From contig JAUSAW010000007.1 of NCBI GenBank assembly GCA_030652335.1, forward strand, positions 82,427-146,426: DNA of 64,000 nucleotides, given 5' to 3'. Under the pieces are notes generated by a model, which ran no database searches, had not been told where the DNA came from, and saw nothing but the letters and a program-made list of their open reading frames with translations. Position numbers and translations under genes: made by a program. How positions within the stretch are numbered: the first letter of the stretch is position 1; every line of letters starts with the position of its first letter. The DNA is from Gammaproteobacteria bacterium (GTDB lineage: Bacteria > Pseudomonadota > Gammaproteobacteria > Francisellales > CACEW01). This document shows, in pieces, positions 27,912-36,701 of this stretch.

Positions 27912-29162
27912 ATGTCACGTTCTCCCCATGCTAGATGGATTATTTTTGCCTTAATGGTCACCATTATTATCGATGTAATGGGTGGGGGCTTGGTATTTCC
28001 GCTATTCCCGCATCTCTTTTTAGACCAAAACAGCGTGTTAATGGCCACTTCGGCATCACTGTCGAGCCGTCATATATATTACGCCATAGCGATGGGCGCC
28101 TGGCCCTTGGGAATATTTTTTGGTACGCCTTATTGGGGTGCATTATCGGACCAATCTGGCCGTAAGAAGATGCTGGCCATTTGCTTATTAGGGACGGCGG
28201 TGACGTATGTATTGGGTGGGTTATCTTTAGAAGCGGGCAGCCTTTGGTTATTTATAGCCAGCCGTTTTATTTCGGGATTCTTTGCCGGCAGCTTTGCCTT
28301 AGCCCAGGCGGCTATTGCCGATGTTAGCTTACCCGAGGAAAAAGCCCGCAATATGAGCTGGATTACCCTGGCCTTATCGATCGGCTTGGTTGTTGGTCCC
28401 TTCACGACTAGCATAACGAGCTTGCCTGAACTTTCTAAATGGTTTTCATCGGCCAGCCCATTTTGGTTTGCGGCTATATTAGCCTGCTTAAATATAGCCA
28501 GTATTATGTCATTATTGCCTGAAACCTTTACTAAAGATAACTCGACCAAAGTTACCTTTATGAAAGCCGTCACCTCATTTACCTTTATCTTTACCGATAA
28601 AAGGCTACGAGTTTTGGCCTGGATTAGTTTGGCTGTACAGATGGGCTGGGGTTTTTATATCTTAACCGTGCCTTTATTTTTAGCGCAGCGCTTTCGTTTA
28701 AGCACCCATGATATCGGATTGTTCTTTTCGGTATTGGGGCTTACCTTGATGTTTATGCAGTTATTTGTGCAGCCGCATATCTTTAAGCGCTTTAGCCTAA
28801 GAGCCTGTTTTATTGCCGGCAGCGTTTTATGTGGAAGTACTTTTTTACTAGGCTTCTTTGTCCCCACCCTTATAATGCATTGGATTATTATGATAGTCGG
28901 CAGCACAGGGGACTTATTATCCTATAGTGCCTTAATGGCTATTTGTTCTAATAGTGTCGGTAGCAAAGAGCAAGGCAAGGTTATGGGCGGGGCAGGAGCA
29001 TTGTTTGGTTTAGCCTGGGTCATCATTGCCTGCATGCTTGCCCCTATAGTTAATTACGATATCGTTATACCATTCCTATTGGCCGGAGCCGGTTTTTTAC
29101 TGGGCGCCTTTTTAATGGGTTTTTATCACCCTGTACAGTCAACACAACAAGAAGAGCAATAA
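27912..29162 (+). CDS. MFS transporter, tetracycline-efflux-like
   Basis: 416-aa major facilitator with 12 hydrophobic segments. The N-terminal motif D-x(3)-G region IIIDVMGGGLVFPLFPHLF and motif A GALSDQSGRKKMLAICLLG after TM2 place it in the drug:H+ antiporter family. The ATG at 27912, following AGGTG, is preferred to the TTG at 27849. It sits 1 bp ahead of rluC and probably shares its transcript. The actual substrate is unknown; such transporters in intracellular bacteria may export drugs or import small metabolites. Confidence 0.85.
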   Translation: MSRSPHARWIIFALMVTIIIDVMGGGLVFPLFPHLFLDQNSVLMATSASLSSRHIYYAIAMGAWPLGIFFGTPYWGALSDQSGRKKMLAICLLGTAVTYVLGGLSLEAGSLWLFIASRFISGFFAGSFALAQAAIADVSLPEEKARNMSWITLALSIGLVVGPFTTSITSLPELSKWFSSASPFWFAAILACLNIASIMSLLPETFTKDNSTKVTFMKAVTSFTFIFTDKRLRVLAWISLAVQMGWGFYILTVPLFLAQRFRLSTHDIGLFFSVLGLTLMFMQLFVQPHIFKRFSLRACFIAGSVLCGSTFLLGFFVPTLIMHWIIMIVGSTGDLLSYSALMAICSNSVGSKEQGKVMGGAGALFGLAWVIIACMLAPIVNYDIVIPFLLAGAGFLLGAFLMGFYHPVQSTQQEEQ

Positions 29163-29163
29163 A

Positions 29164-30108
29164 ATGAGTCAAGTTAGTTTTGTTACCATCGATGAAAATC
29201 ACGAAGGCCAGCGTATCGATAATTTTTTAATGAATTATTTTAAAAAGCTGCCTAAGAGCGCTATGTATCGGATTTTGCGTAAGGGTGAAGTGCGAGTCAA
29301 TAAAAAGCGTGTAGAGGCTTCTTGCCGGCTAGCGATTGGCGACCTTATTCGTATTCCCCCTGTTAAGGATATTAACCTTAATGAGAATCTGGAGTTAAAG
29401 ATCGATCCGCATAAGGCTAAAATGCTGGATAACTGCGTATTGTTTGAAAATGACGACCTAATGATTATCAATAAACCTTCTGGTATTGCCGTGCATGGTG
29501 GCTCTAGTCATAAGACCGGTTTAATTGAGACCTTGCGCTTAATGCGTCCAGAAGCGAAGTTTTTAGAATTAGCCCATCGTTTAGATCGCGATACCTCGGG
29601 TTGCCTATTAATAGGTAAGAAGCCTAAAATTCTTAAAGAGCTGCATACCTTATTGCGCGAACATAAGATTAAGAAGACCTATCATGCGGTAGTAATCGGT
29701 AAGTGGCCGAAGCAATTAAGCCGTATCGATACTAATTTAACAAAAGGCACTACAAAATCCGGTGAGCGCATAGTAAGGTCTGACAAAGAGGGCAAAGAAG
29801 CCCTAACGACTTTCCAGGTATTACAACACTTTAATTATGTCAGTTTAATCGCTTGCCATCCTCATACCGGGCGCACCCATCAAATTCGCGTTCATACCCA
29901 GTTAGCCAAGCATCCTATTATAGGGGATGATAAATATGGCGAGGAAAAAACGAATTCCGAGATGCTAAGCCTCTATGGCACCAAACGTTTATGCTTACAT
30001 GCGCATAAATTAAGCTTTAGCCTATCGACTGGCGAGGCTTTTTCGGTCGAAGCGCCTTATGATGATAAGTGGAATACCATAATCAATAAGCTTAAGAATG
30101 AAAAATAG
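29164..30108 (+). CDS. rluC: 23S rRNA pseudouridine synthase RluC
   Basis: 314 aa. N-terminal S4 RNA-binding domain (QRIDNFLMNYFKKLPKSAMYR), then the RluA-type catalytic core with HRLDRDTSGCLLIGK, where the second Asp is the nucleophile, and the C-terminal block HPHTGRTHQIRVH. In E. coli RluC modifies U955, U2504 and U2580 of 23S rRNA. The downstream HAD gene begins 11 bp before its stop, as is usual for rluC. Confidence 0.94.
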   Translation: MSQVSFVTIDENHEGQRIDNFLMNYFKKLPKSAMYRILRKGEVRVNKKRVEASCRLAIGDLIRIPPVKDINLNENLELKIDPHKAKMLDNCVLFENDDLMIINKPSGIAVHGGSSHKTGLIETLRLMRPEAKFLELAHRLDRDTSGCLLIGKKPKILKELHTLLREHKIKKTYHAVVIGKWPKQLSRIDTNLTKGTTKSGERIVRSDKEGKEALTTFQVLQHFNYVSLIACHPHTGRTHQIRVHTQLAKHPIIGDDKYGEEKTNSEMLSLYGTKRLCLHAHKLSFSLSTGEAFSVEAPYDDKWNTIINKLKNEK

Positions 30109-30595
30109 GGCTTATGACCTAATAGTCTTCGATTGGAATGGCACCTTATCGACGGCGCATCTGCCTTTGACACATTACGGGGACGTCAATCCGGTCCCTG
30201 CTTTATATACGGGCGTTAAATCTACTTTAAAGGCTCTGCACGATCAGGGCTATATAATGGCAATTGCCTCGGCGGCATCCAAGTCTAAACTACAATTTGA
30301 AACCTCTTATCACGAAATAGACCGATACTTTGCGCATCTACAAGGCGGCGAGGGGGCTTATTGCAAACCAGACCCAGAGGTTTTATTCCATATTATGGCT
30401 AAGCTTGGCATAGAGCCATCGCGAACCTTGATGGTGGGAGATACCGAATCCGATATGGATATGGCCTGTAAGGCCAGTATTGATAAGGTTGCGGTGACTT
30501 ATGGCTTAGGAGGACGAGCTCAATTAGCTTCTTATAATCCTATTGGCTTTATCGATTCGATTATCGGCCTATTAGCCTGTTTGCAGTCTAATTAA
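30098..30595 (+). CDS. HAD-superfamily phosphatase, Gph-like, short
   Basis: 165 aa. Motif I FDWNGTLST (nucleophile D12, acid N14 in place of the usual Asp), motif II region IASAASKSKL, motif III Lys in YCKPDPEVL, motif IV MVGDTESDMDMA. It starts inside the end of rluC, the common rluC-HAD pair. The DxN form at motif I (Asn where phosphatases have Asp) is a real oddity. This could lower phosphatase activity. Small cap region. Confidence 0.85.
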   Translation: MKNRAYDLIVFDWNGTLSTAHLPLTHYGDVNPVPALYTGVKSTLKALHDQGYIMAIASAASKSKLQFETSYHEIDRYFAHLQGGEGAYCKPDPEVLFHIMAKLGIEPSRTLMVGDTESDMDMACKASIDKVAVTYGLGGRAQLASYNPIGFIDSIIGLLACLQSN

Positions 30596-31135
30596 TTATT
30601 GTGAACTGCTCGCATTTTAATCAAAATAGCATCAAAAATTGTGTTTTCAAGCCTCAAGTTTTGCAGTTGAATACAGTTTTATGATTACTTAAATAAGAAT
30701 TTTACTGTTTAAATAACTGTGTATAAAAAATTTAGACCAGGCAGGCTGGTGCTCTGAAAACCGCAATAGATCTCAAGTTTTGTAACAGAGATCAAAGTTC
30801 ATCTCTGCTATATCTCGTGGTGCCTAATTAAATATACTCCTACATATTGTATCCTCAGCTTATCCGGAGCATTTTCACAACTTATCCACAGCTTATGAAA
30901 AATTTTGATCATTAAACAATCAAAAGCTGTGAGTTAAATGTTTATAAGTACAAAAATACGTCTCGAAAATCTATAAACTGGTTTTTCAATCTATTGAGCT
31001 TTTTAAGTCCACGTCTATACTTAGACTTACCTCAAGGACAAAACTGAAGACCTGAGGTGGGGCGATTAACAATAAAATAATAAGAACTAATAAGAATAAT
31101 AATAATAAGAATAATAATAAAAAGAGGGTGCGGCG
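30596..31135. other. 540-bp AT-rich intergenic region with two DnaA boxes
   Basis: No open frame of note and no tRNA-like fold seen. DnaA boxes fitting TTATNCACA occur at 30718-30726 (minus strand, TTATACACA) and 30882-30890 (plus, TTATCCACA), with a near-box TTATCCGGA at 30869-30877. At 31004-31057 two short inverted repeats (TAAGTC/GACTTA, ACCTCA/TGAGGT) could structure the leader of the 73-aa gene. No dnaA, dnaN or mnmG gene is nearby, so it is probably not oriC. Confidence 0.5.
31068..31124. repeat. Low-complexity AAT/AAG trinucleotide tract
   Basis: About 57 bp built from AATAAT, AAGAAT and similar triplets, purely A/T/G on the plus strand and with no C after its first bases. It lies just ahead of the ribosome site of the 73-aa gene and could be length-variable. 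Confidence 0.6.
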
Positions 31136-31357
31136 ATGAAAACTAGAGCAATTATTTCGATAATGTTTAACCTGTTGATGATAGGCTTTATTATGAGTTT
31201 ATCGGTGTATTCATACAGTGCTTCTTATAGTAAGGTGCAGAATCAGCAGGTAGTAGTGGCTCAGAATGTAAAACCGTCTGTAAGCTTGGCAACGATAATT
31301 GAGCATAATGGTATGTATTTGGCGAGTATGAACTATTTACAGAATGAGTTTGTTTAA
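31136..31357 (+). CDS. 73-aa small protein with signal peptide or membrane anchor
   Basis: ATG follows AGAGGG at good spacing. The N-terminus MKTRAIISIMFNLLMIGFIM is a strong hydrophobic segment ending near SVYSYSASY, so the product is either secreted or anchored; the remaining about 40 residues are polar. A clear terminator follows at 31429. Promoter not identified; the leader is long and A-rich. No family recognised. Ribosome site plus terminator make it a likely real gene. Confidence 0.6.
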   Translation: MKTRAIISIMFNLLMIGFIMSLSVYSYSASYSKVQNQQVVVAQNVKPSVSLATIIEHNGMYLASMNYLQNEFV

Positions 31358-31428
31358 GTTTTAGGGGTTGCGGGTATCACATAAATAAAAACAATAATAA
31401 AGATACCAGGACCTCTCTTTTATCCTTC

Positions 31429-31452
31429 AGCCCCTTACCGGGGCTTTTTTTT
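31429..31452 (+). terminator. Rho-independent terminator of the 73-aa gene
   Basis: AGCCCC-TTACC-GGGGCT followed by an unbroken T8 tract. Confidence 0.9.
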
Positions 31453-31542
31453 GCCCGTGATTCTGTGCGCGCATAGGCCCTGAGCCCAAGCCATGATAGT
31501 ATATTATTTGTACAAAATAATAAAGTATAACAGAAGATTATC

Positions 31543-32430
31543 ATGGCCATTAAAAACCCGCATGACCTTATTTTTCAAGATTATTTATCCAATATGGCTG
31601 TGGCAAGGGATATGGTAGATGTCCATTTGCCCGAGCATATTAAGAAGAAATGCGATATCAATACACTTAAAGTCGAACCTACATCCTTTGTAGAAAAATC
31701 TTTACGCAAGCATCAAGCTGACGTGCTCTATTCACTTAAAATTGATGGCGAAATTGGTTATGTCTATCTACTTATAGAGCAACAAATGAAAAAAGATGCT
31801 CTAATGCCATTTCGCATACTGCGCTATCAGATATCGATTATGCGGCATCATTTAAAACAGGGGCATAAAAAATTACCAGTGGTCGTCCCATTGCTTATCT
31901 ATGCTGGTCGTAAATCACCTTATTCAGGCACTTTAGAATTAATGCAATGCTTCGAAGATCCAAAGCTGGCTACAGAAATCATGTTTGCTAAGCTTAAGCT
32001 AATTGATCTAACCGTGATTCCAGATGAGGAACTTAAAACCCATAAAAACATGGCTATGCTCGAAATTGCCCAAAAGCACATTTTTGAGCGAGATGCTAAA
32101 AAACTGGCGGGAATCTTAACGGCCATAGCCAATTACACAAATATTGATCATGATCTATTTATAGATGTGCTAGAATACGTGTTATTAGCCAATGATGTTA
32201 GAGATTCACAAGAATTTGTAGCGGCATTAACAGAAACAGCGACTGTATATAAGGACGATGTGATGACTACAGCTGAATATTTAAAACAACAAGGTATGCA
32301 AGAAGGCATGCAGCAAGGCATTCTGCAAACAGCAAAAAATATGTTAGCTAAAGGCTTTGATATGCAGACCATCAAAGAAATCACCGGTCTGCCAGTTAAA
32401 GAATTAGCCAAGCTTAATATAAATCATTAA
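31543..32430 (+). CDS. Rpn-family recombination-promoting nuclease / putative transposase (PD-(D/E)XK)
   Basis: 295 aa. The N-terminus NPHDLIFQDYLSNMAVARDM and the nuclease core QADVLYSLKIDG..YVYLLIEQQ show the D...E-x-Q metal site of the RpnA-E / PF04754 family. In E. coli these are DNA endonucleases that raise RecA-independent recombination and some act in phage defence. The C-terminus holds a Gln/Met-rich helical linker (LKQQGMQEGMQQGILQTA) and the short domain LAKGFDMQTIKEITGLPVKEL, typical of the family. Stand-alone gene, convergent with dcd. These genes are often mobile. Confidence 0.88.
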   Translation: MAIKNPHDLIFQDYLSNMAVARDMVDVHLPEHIKKKCDINTLKVEPTSFVEKSLRKHQADVLYSLKIDGEIGYVYLLIEQQMKKDALMPFRILRYQISIMRHHLKQGHKKLPVVVPLLIYAGRKSPYSGTLELMQCFEDPKLATEIMFAKLKLIDLTVIPDEELKTHKNMAMLEIAQKHIFERDAKKLAGILTAIANYTNIDHDLFIDVLEYVLLANDVRDSQEFVAALTETATVYKDDVMTTAEYLKQQGMQEGMQQGILQTAKNMLAKGFDMQTIKEITGLPVKELAKLNINH

Positions 32431-32438
32431 TTTATGTT

Positions 32439-33008
32439 TTAAGTTCTTGGCAGAGTTACGCCTCTTTGACCCTGGTATTTACCATTGCGGTCTTTATAAG
32501 AGGTTTCACAAATTTCATCAGATTGTAAAAACAGCATCTGAGCCACGCCTTCATTGGCATAGATTTTAGCCGGCAGGGTGGTGGTATTCGAGAATTCCAA
32601 GGTGACATGACCTTCCCATTCTGGCTCTAAGGGCGTCACATTGACGATAATTCCACAGCGCGCATAAGTCGATTTACCTAAACAGATGGTCAAAACATCG
32701 CGAGGGATTCTAAAGTATTCCACGGTGCGAGCTAAGGCAAAGGAGTTGGGCGGAATAATGCAGACATCACTTTGTACATCGACGAAGCTATTCATATCGA
32801 AATTTTTAGGGTCGACTATGGCGGAATTAATATTGGTGAAAATTTTAAATTCATTGGAACAGCGCACATCATAACCATAGCTGGAAGTGCCATAGGATAC
32901 GATTTTATGGCCATTGACTTCTTTAATCTGGCCAGGCTCAAACGGCTCAATCATGCCGTGTTGCTCGGACATTTTACGAATCCACTTATCTGCTTTAATT
33001 CCGCTCAT
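32439..33008 (-). CDS. dcd: dCTP deaminase
   Basis: 189 aa from ATG 33008 (AAGG upstream); the longer open frame to 33104 is not family sequence. Deaminates dCTP to dUTP for dTMP synthesis. Family start [20 protein letters not shown], catalytic region with Glu in [17 protein letters not shown] and the block [19 protein letters not shown]. The gene follows mrp with 10 bp between, so they are probably co-transcribed. The presence of tdk elsewhere in the window gives a second thymidylate route. Confidence 0.95.
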   Translation of the reverse strand: MSGIKADKWIRKMSEQHGMIEPFEPGQIKEVNGHKIVSYGTSSYGYDVRCSNEFKIFTNINSAIVDPKNFDMNSFVDVQSDVCIIPPNSFALARTVEYFRIPRDVLTICLGKSTYARCGIIVNVTPLEPEWEGHVTLEFSNTTTLPAKIYANEGVAQMLFLQSDEICETSYKDRNGKYQGQRGVTLPRT

Positions 33009-33018
33009 GCTTTCTACC

Positions 33019-34122
33019 TTAATTTTGTTCGATGATGATATTGGGAAATTTGTTTGCGTAGTTCTTAGATTGTAAGGATAGTAGAGCTGAGAGCTTTCTG
33101 GCAATGTCTCTATACTGATTTGTTATCGCTCCATCAGGATCGGCGACTACGGTCGGCTTGCCATTATCGGCATCTTCACGAATACGGCCATCTAAAGGCA
33201 GCTTGCCTAAAAGGGGTGTACGGAATTGGCTGGCCATCTCTTGTCCGCCGCCTGAGCCAAAAATCGCTTCCTGATGACCGCAATTACCGCAGATATGGGT
33301 GCTCATATTTTCAATAATGCCTAAAACCGGCACTTTTACCTTGGCAAACATAGCTAAGGCGCGCTTAACATCGATTAGGGATAAATCCTGAGGGGTGGTA
33401 ATGACGACGGCGCCGCTAACCGGCACTTTTTGGGATAGAGTTAGCTGAATATCACCAGTGCCAGGCGGTAGATCGATAAACAAGTAATCCAGGTCTTGCC
33501 AGTTAGTATCGTTTAAGAGTTGCTGAAGGGCGCTACTCACCATCGGTCCACGCCAGATCATAGCGTTATCGGCGTCGACTAAGTAGCCGATCGACATGGT
33601 TTGTAAGCCATAACATTCCACCGGTATTAAGCGCTTATTTTCATGCTTTGGAGTCTCGCTGCTGCCTAAAATATGCGGTTGACTAGGACCATAGATATCA
33701 GCATCCAATATGCCCACCTTGGCGCCTTCTGCGGCCAAGGCTAAGGCCAGATTAGCACAAACCGTGGATTTCCCAACGCCGCCCTTGCCAGAAGCGATAG
33801 CGACAATGTTTTTAATGCTTGGGATGCTTTTAAGGCCGGTTTGGACTTGATGGGCCGTGACTTTCCATCGAATCGAAATATCGATCGAAAGTTCGCACAA
33901 AGCGGTATCGGCATGAATAAATGCAATAATGCCTTGGCGAATGTGTTCGGCAAAGCTTTCTACCGGGAAGCCAAATTCAAGCTCGATAAGCAGCTTATTA
34001 TTTTCAAAGGCTATTTTTTTAAGCGCTTTTGCGCTAATTAAATCTTGATCCAGGTAAGGCACTATAAAGGCTTTTAGCAGGGATTCGATTATGTCATTCC
34101 GGCGATCGATCATGTTATTCAT
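33019..34122 (-). CDS. mrp: Mrp/ApbC iron-sulfur cluster carrier ATPase
   Basis: 367 aa from ATG 34122 (in-frame TTG at 34137 is less likely). N-terminal MIP18/DUF59-type domain (about 8-90), P-loop with the deviant Walker [11 protein letters not shown] (about 111-120), [11 protein letters not shown], and the cluster-binding CxxC in HICGNCGHQ. It carries Fe-S clusters to apo-proteins. The first about 80 codons are duplicated as a decayed copy at 38160-38393, so this gene was part of the tandem duplication that built the Sel1 block directly upstream. Confidence 0.95.
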   Translation of the reverse strand: MNNMIDRRNDIIESLLKAFIVPYLDQDLISAKALKKIAFENNKLLIELEFGFPVESFAEHIRQGIIAFIHADTALCELSIDISIRWKVTAHQVQTGLKSIPSIKNIVAIASGKGGVGKSTVCANLALALAAEGAKVGILDADIYGPSQPHILGSSETPKHENKRLIPVECYGLQTMSIGYLVDADNAMIWRGPMVSSALQQLLNDTNWQDLDYLFIDLPPGTGDIQLTLSQKVPVSGAVVITTPQDLSLIDVKRALAMFAKVKVPVLGIIENMSTHICGNCGHQEAIFGSGGGQEMASQFRTPLLGKLPLDGRIREDADNGKPTVVADPDGAITNQYRDIARKLSALLSLQSKNYANKFPNIIIEQN

Positions 34123-34184
34123 CTTTACTATTTTCAAAAGTAATCAATGGTAGCATGGCCGATCGTTGAATCCAATAAACCTAT

Positions 34185-36638
34185 TTAAGATTTATCTCTA
34201 GCCCCAAAGGTTCTATGCCGTAACCCATAACTGCTGGAGGTTTCTGAGCTGCCTCGAAGGGGTAGAGTGCTAGAGCTAAACAGAGGAGTGGATTCTGATG
34301 AATAAGTTTCCTCATCTAAGTCCAGCCCAGTGCCCACTCCAGCTGAGGCAGCAGGCATTGCTTCCCGAATATCTGCGGTGGCTTTTCTGTCTGCATTTAT
34401 TCTGTTAAAGAAGGCCGTAATTTCTGGGTGAACACTAGAATGGGTGTTTGCCATTTCAACACCAGCCCCAGCCATTGCCGGGGTTTCTTCGATTAAAAGA
34501 GCATGCACTGCCGTTAAATCATAAACGGTAGTTAAGTCTTTAAAAGCCTCCTGGTTAGGGCTAAGTAATTCTAAGCATAGAGTAGTTAGCTCGCGCTGCT
34601 TTTCTATTTCTGGATTACAATTTATTAATGAATAAAGCGATTGGCCTGAGCTTAATTTTTCAATTAACTCTCGAGTAAGGGTAAGCGTTTTATCCAAGCC
34701 TGAGATTGATAATGGAATCCAGCTGTTATTTGCTTGTTTTTGTTTGCTATCAAAAAATTTTACTAATCCTGCTATTTGGGGGGTTATCCGCCTTGATTTT
34801 GCTCGGTCATGACGCTCTTTTATTTCAGCTTCAGATTCTATAGTATTTGCTAAGAGCTTGATGTTAGTGAGGTATTGAAACTCGGTATGACGATGTAAAG
34901 CGTCTAGTTCATAGCTTCCCGGATAGTTTATGACAGCTACATCAAGATAATCTATGGCAAGCTTTAGACAGGTTTCATTAAACGAAGTTTTTCCAGGCTC
35001 TTTAAGCAACTCAGCTCGTAGACCAAAATTAGCGATTATAACGCTAGCAAATAGGAATAGGCTAGATTTGGTAAGAGATTCAATAGGCAAGTTTTCTAAG
35101 AGTGTAAGAGCTGATGTAATATCATTATCAACAGGAGCTTCATGCGCTTTAATGGCTTTAATTTTTATTGTTTGAAAATTGCTTGGGCTGCTATTTGATA
35201 AAGCAAAATCAAGGGCTTTTTTTAGCATAGGATCTAGCTCAATTTGCTCGCGGTTATTCAATTGCAAAAGATAGTGATCAAGTAGAGGGGTTAATATTTC
35301 AGGATGAGTGGTTATGAGTTTGATGCGCTCAGTTTTAGCAACCTCTAAATTCAGCTCAGCCGCACGTGAAAAGAGTAAAAATGCTGACAGATGATCACTA
35401 TGTCCATCGATTCCCAGCTGATACATATTTGCCCGATTATGCATGGCTATAATACAGCCACCCTTAATAGCGAGATCAAATAAATGAATAGCAGCGGGAT
35501 AATTGGGCAGATTGCCAGGCTCTCCCTTGCCGTGTTTATGCATGATTGCACGATCATGCATGGCATCAACATTGCCGCTCTGAATAGCGCGGTCAAATAA
35601 AGCACTGGCGGCAGGGTAATTAGGCCGGTTGTCGGGTTCTCCTTGGCCATGATAATACATCTGTGCACGACTAGCCATGGCATAATTATGGCCACCCTCA
35701 ATAGCACGGTCATATAAAGCAATGGCAGCAGCGGGATTGGGTCGATTGCTTGGCTCTCCCTCGCCATCTCGATGCATCGTTGCACGATTATACATGGCAT
35801 TAGTATTGCCACCCACAATAGCGCGATCAAATAAAACTATAGCGGCAGGGTAGTTAGGTAAACCATGAGGCTCTCCTCTACCCCTCAAATACATATAAGC
35901 ACGAGCATTCATGGCTTTTATATTGCCACCTCTAACAGCGCGCTCATACAAATTATTAGCTTCAAGGTCGTTAATAGCGCCTCCTAGACCTAGCTCATGC
36001 ATCTGCCCACGAATAATCATGGCAGCATGACTGCCGCCATCAATAGCCCTCTCTAATAACTTAATGGCTTTATTATAATTATGTTCATTGGCAAGCTCAC
36101 CTTCACCGTACGCATACATACTGGCACGATTAGCCATGGCAAGGGTGTTGCCAGCAATAATGGCGCGTTCATATAACTCAATAGCCGCGGGAATGTTAGG
36201 TTTGTTGTCAGGTTCTCCACGACCTTTCATATACATATAGGCACGATTAGCCATGGCAAGAGTGTTGCCAGAAATAATGGCGCTATCTAATAACCTAATA
36301 GCTTCATCATAATTAGGTTTGTTGTCAGGCTCTCCATGGCCATTTTCATGCATATAGGCTCGTCCGGTCATAGCAAAAAAGTTTTTTTCGCTAATGCCAT
36401 CCTCAAAGCAGCTAATTGCTAATGTATAGTCTTTTCTAAAGTGAGCCATGCAACCTTGAAGATACCTAGCCTTCGATTTAATAAGGCTATCCGTGGTCTC
36501 ATATTTCATAGCAAGATAGTGATCTATTGCTTTGAGCGCAGGTTCATTATTTTCTAGTAAGCCCAACTGATCATATATTTGTTGGAGTTTATTAGTATCA
36601 ATAACAGCTTCTTCCATTAATGATTGAACTAAGAACAT
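34185..36638 (-). CDS. Sel1-repeat protein A; candidate effector
   Basis: 817 aa. N-terminal helical part (1-90), about eight Sel1-like repeats of 36-39 residues (about 90-420, e.g. AYMYMKGRGEPDNKPNIPAA), a last degenerate repeat, then a helical C-terminal domain of about 330 residues shared with the genes at 38472 and 41179. Its C-terminus differs: an extra about 45 residues rich in Glu, Ser and Thr (DLDEETYSSESTPLFSSST), resembling the E-block export signals of Dot/Icm effectors. Sel1 repeats mediate protein-protein contacts. It has a PmrA-box-like promoter disturbed at its outer edge by an IS. It is in the position next to mrp. Confidence 0.8.
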   Translation of the reverse strand: MFLVQSLMEEAVIDTNKLQQIYDQLGLLENNEPALKAIDHYLAMKYETTDSLIKSKARYLQGCMAHFRKDYTLAISCFEDGISEKNFFAMTGRAYMHENGHGEPDNKPNYDEAIRLLDSAIISGNTLAMANRAYMYMKGRGEPDNKPNIPAAIELYERAIIAGNTLAMANRASMYAYGEGELANEHNYNKAIKLLERAIDGGSHAAMIIRGQMHELGLGGAINDLEANNLYERAVRGGNIKAMNARAYMYLRGRGEPHGLPNYPAAIVLFDRAIVGGNTNAMYNRATMHRDGEGEPSNRPNPAAAIALYDRAIEGGHNYAMASRAQMYYHGQGEPDNRPNYPAASALFDRAIQSGNVDAMHDRAIMHKHGKGEPGNLPNYPAAIHLFDLAIKGGCIIAMHNRANMYQLGIDGHSDHLSAFLLFSRAAELNLEVAKTERIKLITTHPEILTPLLDHYLLQLNNREQIELDPMLKKALDFALSNSSPSNFQTIKIKAIKAHEAPVDNDITSALTLLENLPIESLTKSSLFLFASVIIANFGLRAELLKEPGKTSFNETCLKLAIDYLDVAVINYPGSYELDALHRHTEFQYLTNIKLLANTIESEAEIKERHDRAKSRRITPQIAGLVKFFDSKQKQANNSWIPLSISGLDKTLTLTRELIEKLSSGQSLYSLINCNPEIEKQRELTTLCLELLSPNQEAFKDLTTVYDLTAVHALLIEETPAMAGAGVEMANTHSSVHPEITAFFNRINADRKATADIREAMPAASAGVGTGLDLDEETYSSESTPLFSSSTLPLRGSSETSSSYGLRHRTFGARDKS

Positions 36639-36668
36639 TTTGTGAGCCCCATTTATTTTATTTGCGTT

Positions 36669-36701
36669 AGTTTACTATTCAAATCTTAAGGATTTATTAA
36701 A
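36669..36701 (-). promoter_or_regulatory. PmrA-box-like promoter of Sel1 gene A
   Basis: Minus strand: TTTAAT-AAATC-CTTAAG (36685-36701), 10 bp, then -10 TAAACT (36669-36674), start codon at 36638. The distal hexamer's TTAA is also the target duplication of the IS5-family element that begins at 36701, yet the hexamer remains a match. Confidence 0.7.

Noticed and set aside
30596..31135. Chromosomal origin oriC
   Set aside because: Only two perfect DnaA boxes and none of dnaA, dnaN, mnmG or rpmH nearby.
35447..35830. 127-aa minus-strand ORF in Sel1 A
   Set aside because: Alternate frame of the Sel1 repeats; its repeated look derives from the coding repeats.
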